Of a DNA stretch of 5,328 bases, positions 4,903 through 5,328 are shown piece by piece (the stretch's first letter is position 1; each line of letters starts with the position of its first letter). Source of the DNA: an archaeon (lineage in GTDB: Archaea > Thermoproteota > Nitrososphaeria > Nitrososphaerales > Gagatemarchaeaceae); contig JAKAPN010000089.1 in the NCBI GenBank assembly GCA_021822995.1, forward strand, positions 1-5,328. The letters are read 5' to 3'. The notes beneath the pieces are model-generated. The model made no database searches and had not been told where the DNA came from. It worked only from the letters and a program-made list of their open reading frames with translations. Position numbers and translations under genes: made by a program.

Positions 4903-5328
4903 ATGGGGCAGGATTACAGGTCTGTCCTCGACCGAGCTTCCTGGACAGGCATCCACTGGACCGTCTTCTCCTCAACTGCCTTGGGCTTCTTCGCCTGGGG
5001 CTTCGTCTACTCGCTATCTGTCTTAGTCACCTCCTGGTCCATAGTTCCGACTGGGGGTATCCCCATTCTTCTAACTATCTCGCCAGTCTTTCTAGTAACC
5101 GGAAACTTCCTTCTCGGTTCGCTCGCAGACAGAGTGGGAAGGAGGCCCGCTTTCATGGTTACGGTAGCCGTCTACGCAACAGGGATAGCGGGGATAATCC
5201 TCTCTCCCAACTTCTACACCCTGCTTCTCTTCGTCGCGATAGCCCAACTGGGTGTGGGGGGTGAAGAACCAACAGCGCTAGCTGCGCTGGCAGAGTTTAC
5301 CCCTGTGAGACACAGGGGGAAGGCAATA
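4903..5328 (+). CDS. MFS transporter, N-terminal part (C-terminus beyond the window)
   Basis: The frame is open for 142 codons to the window end, about a third of a typical 400-450-residue major facilitator. The N-terminal hydrophobic segment (about 20-43) is followed by a second helix ending in the cytoplasmic loop motif A, GSLADRVGRRP (72-82). Helices at about 83-101 and 104-120 come next, then GVGGEEPTALAALAEF and a TPVRHRG loop (133-139), the pattern of metabolite:H+ symporters and sugar-porter-like MFS proteins. The ATG follows the NTPase stop after one base, with AGGAAGGGA (4883-4891) as ribosome-binding site 11 bases upstream. Co-transcription with thiW suggests a vitamin or vitamin-precursor substrate, but the substrate cannot be read from this fragment. 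Confidence 0.88.
   Translation, partial: MGQDYRSVLDRASWTGIHWTVFSSTALGFFAWGFVYSLSVLVTSWSIVPTGGIPILLTISPVFLVTGNFLLGSLADRVGRRPAFMVTVAVYATGIAGIILSPNFYTLLLFVAIAQLGVGGEEPTALAALAEFTPVRHRGKAI

Overview
The window looks archaeal. It carries separate cofG and cofH genes for the F420 chromophore, an archaeal-type riboflavin synthase domain, GTG and TTG start codons, and A/T-rich elements resembling TATA boxes about 25-35 bases before several starts. Most of those starts have little or no Shine-Dalgarno sequence. The phylum cannot be fixed from this stretch.

Layout. On the minus strand, cofG (881-2128) is followed after 2 bases by cofH (878 down to the window edge, C-terminus missing). Together these encode the two radical SAM enzymes that make FO, the deazaflavin of coenzyme F420. 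A 342-base divergent intergenic region (2129-2470) holds promoter-like elements, a 9-bp tandem direct repeat and an 8-mer present near both divergent starts. On the plus strand, 2471-3205 encodes a 244-residue protein. Its N-terminus is an XRE-type helix-turn-helix domain. The rest is a full-length domain that looks like archaeal riboflavin synthase (RibC, related to lumazine synthase). Next comes a 627-base stretch without an intact gene (3206-3832), containing what may be a decayed reading frame with a QueE-like C-terminal tail. A TATA-like palindrome precedes thiW (3833-4324), an ECF-type vitamin transporter S component. thiW overlaps a P-loop NTPase gene (4305-4901), and the 5' part of an MFS transporter gene (4903 to the window end) follows after one base.

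Main point. The helix-turn-helix/riboflavin-synthase fusion is the most interesting object. Compared with stand-alone archaeal RibC as I remember it, most ligand-site motifs are kept, but the conserved Cys-Ala-His-Glu segment is replaced by Ile-Glu-Asn-Gln. This suggests an enzyme turned into a ligand sensor. It is divergent from the FO synthase genes. The normal RibC reaction releases 5-amino-6-ribitylaminouracil, which is the substrate of CofH, and FO itself is a riboflavin analogue. A plausible but untested hypothesis is that this protein senses a flavin or lumazine-type metabolite and controls cofGH and itself. It would parallel known archaeal regulators built from vitamin enzymes, such as RbkR (HTH plus riboflavin kinase) and ThiR (HTH plus ThiN). 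The downstream thiW/NTPase/MFS group looks like a separate vitamin-uptake transcription unit with its own promoter.
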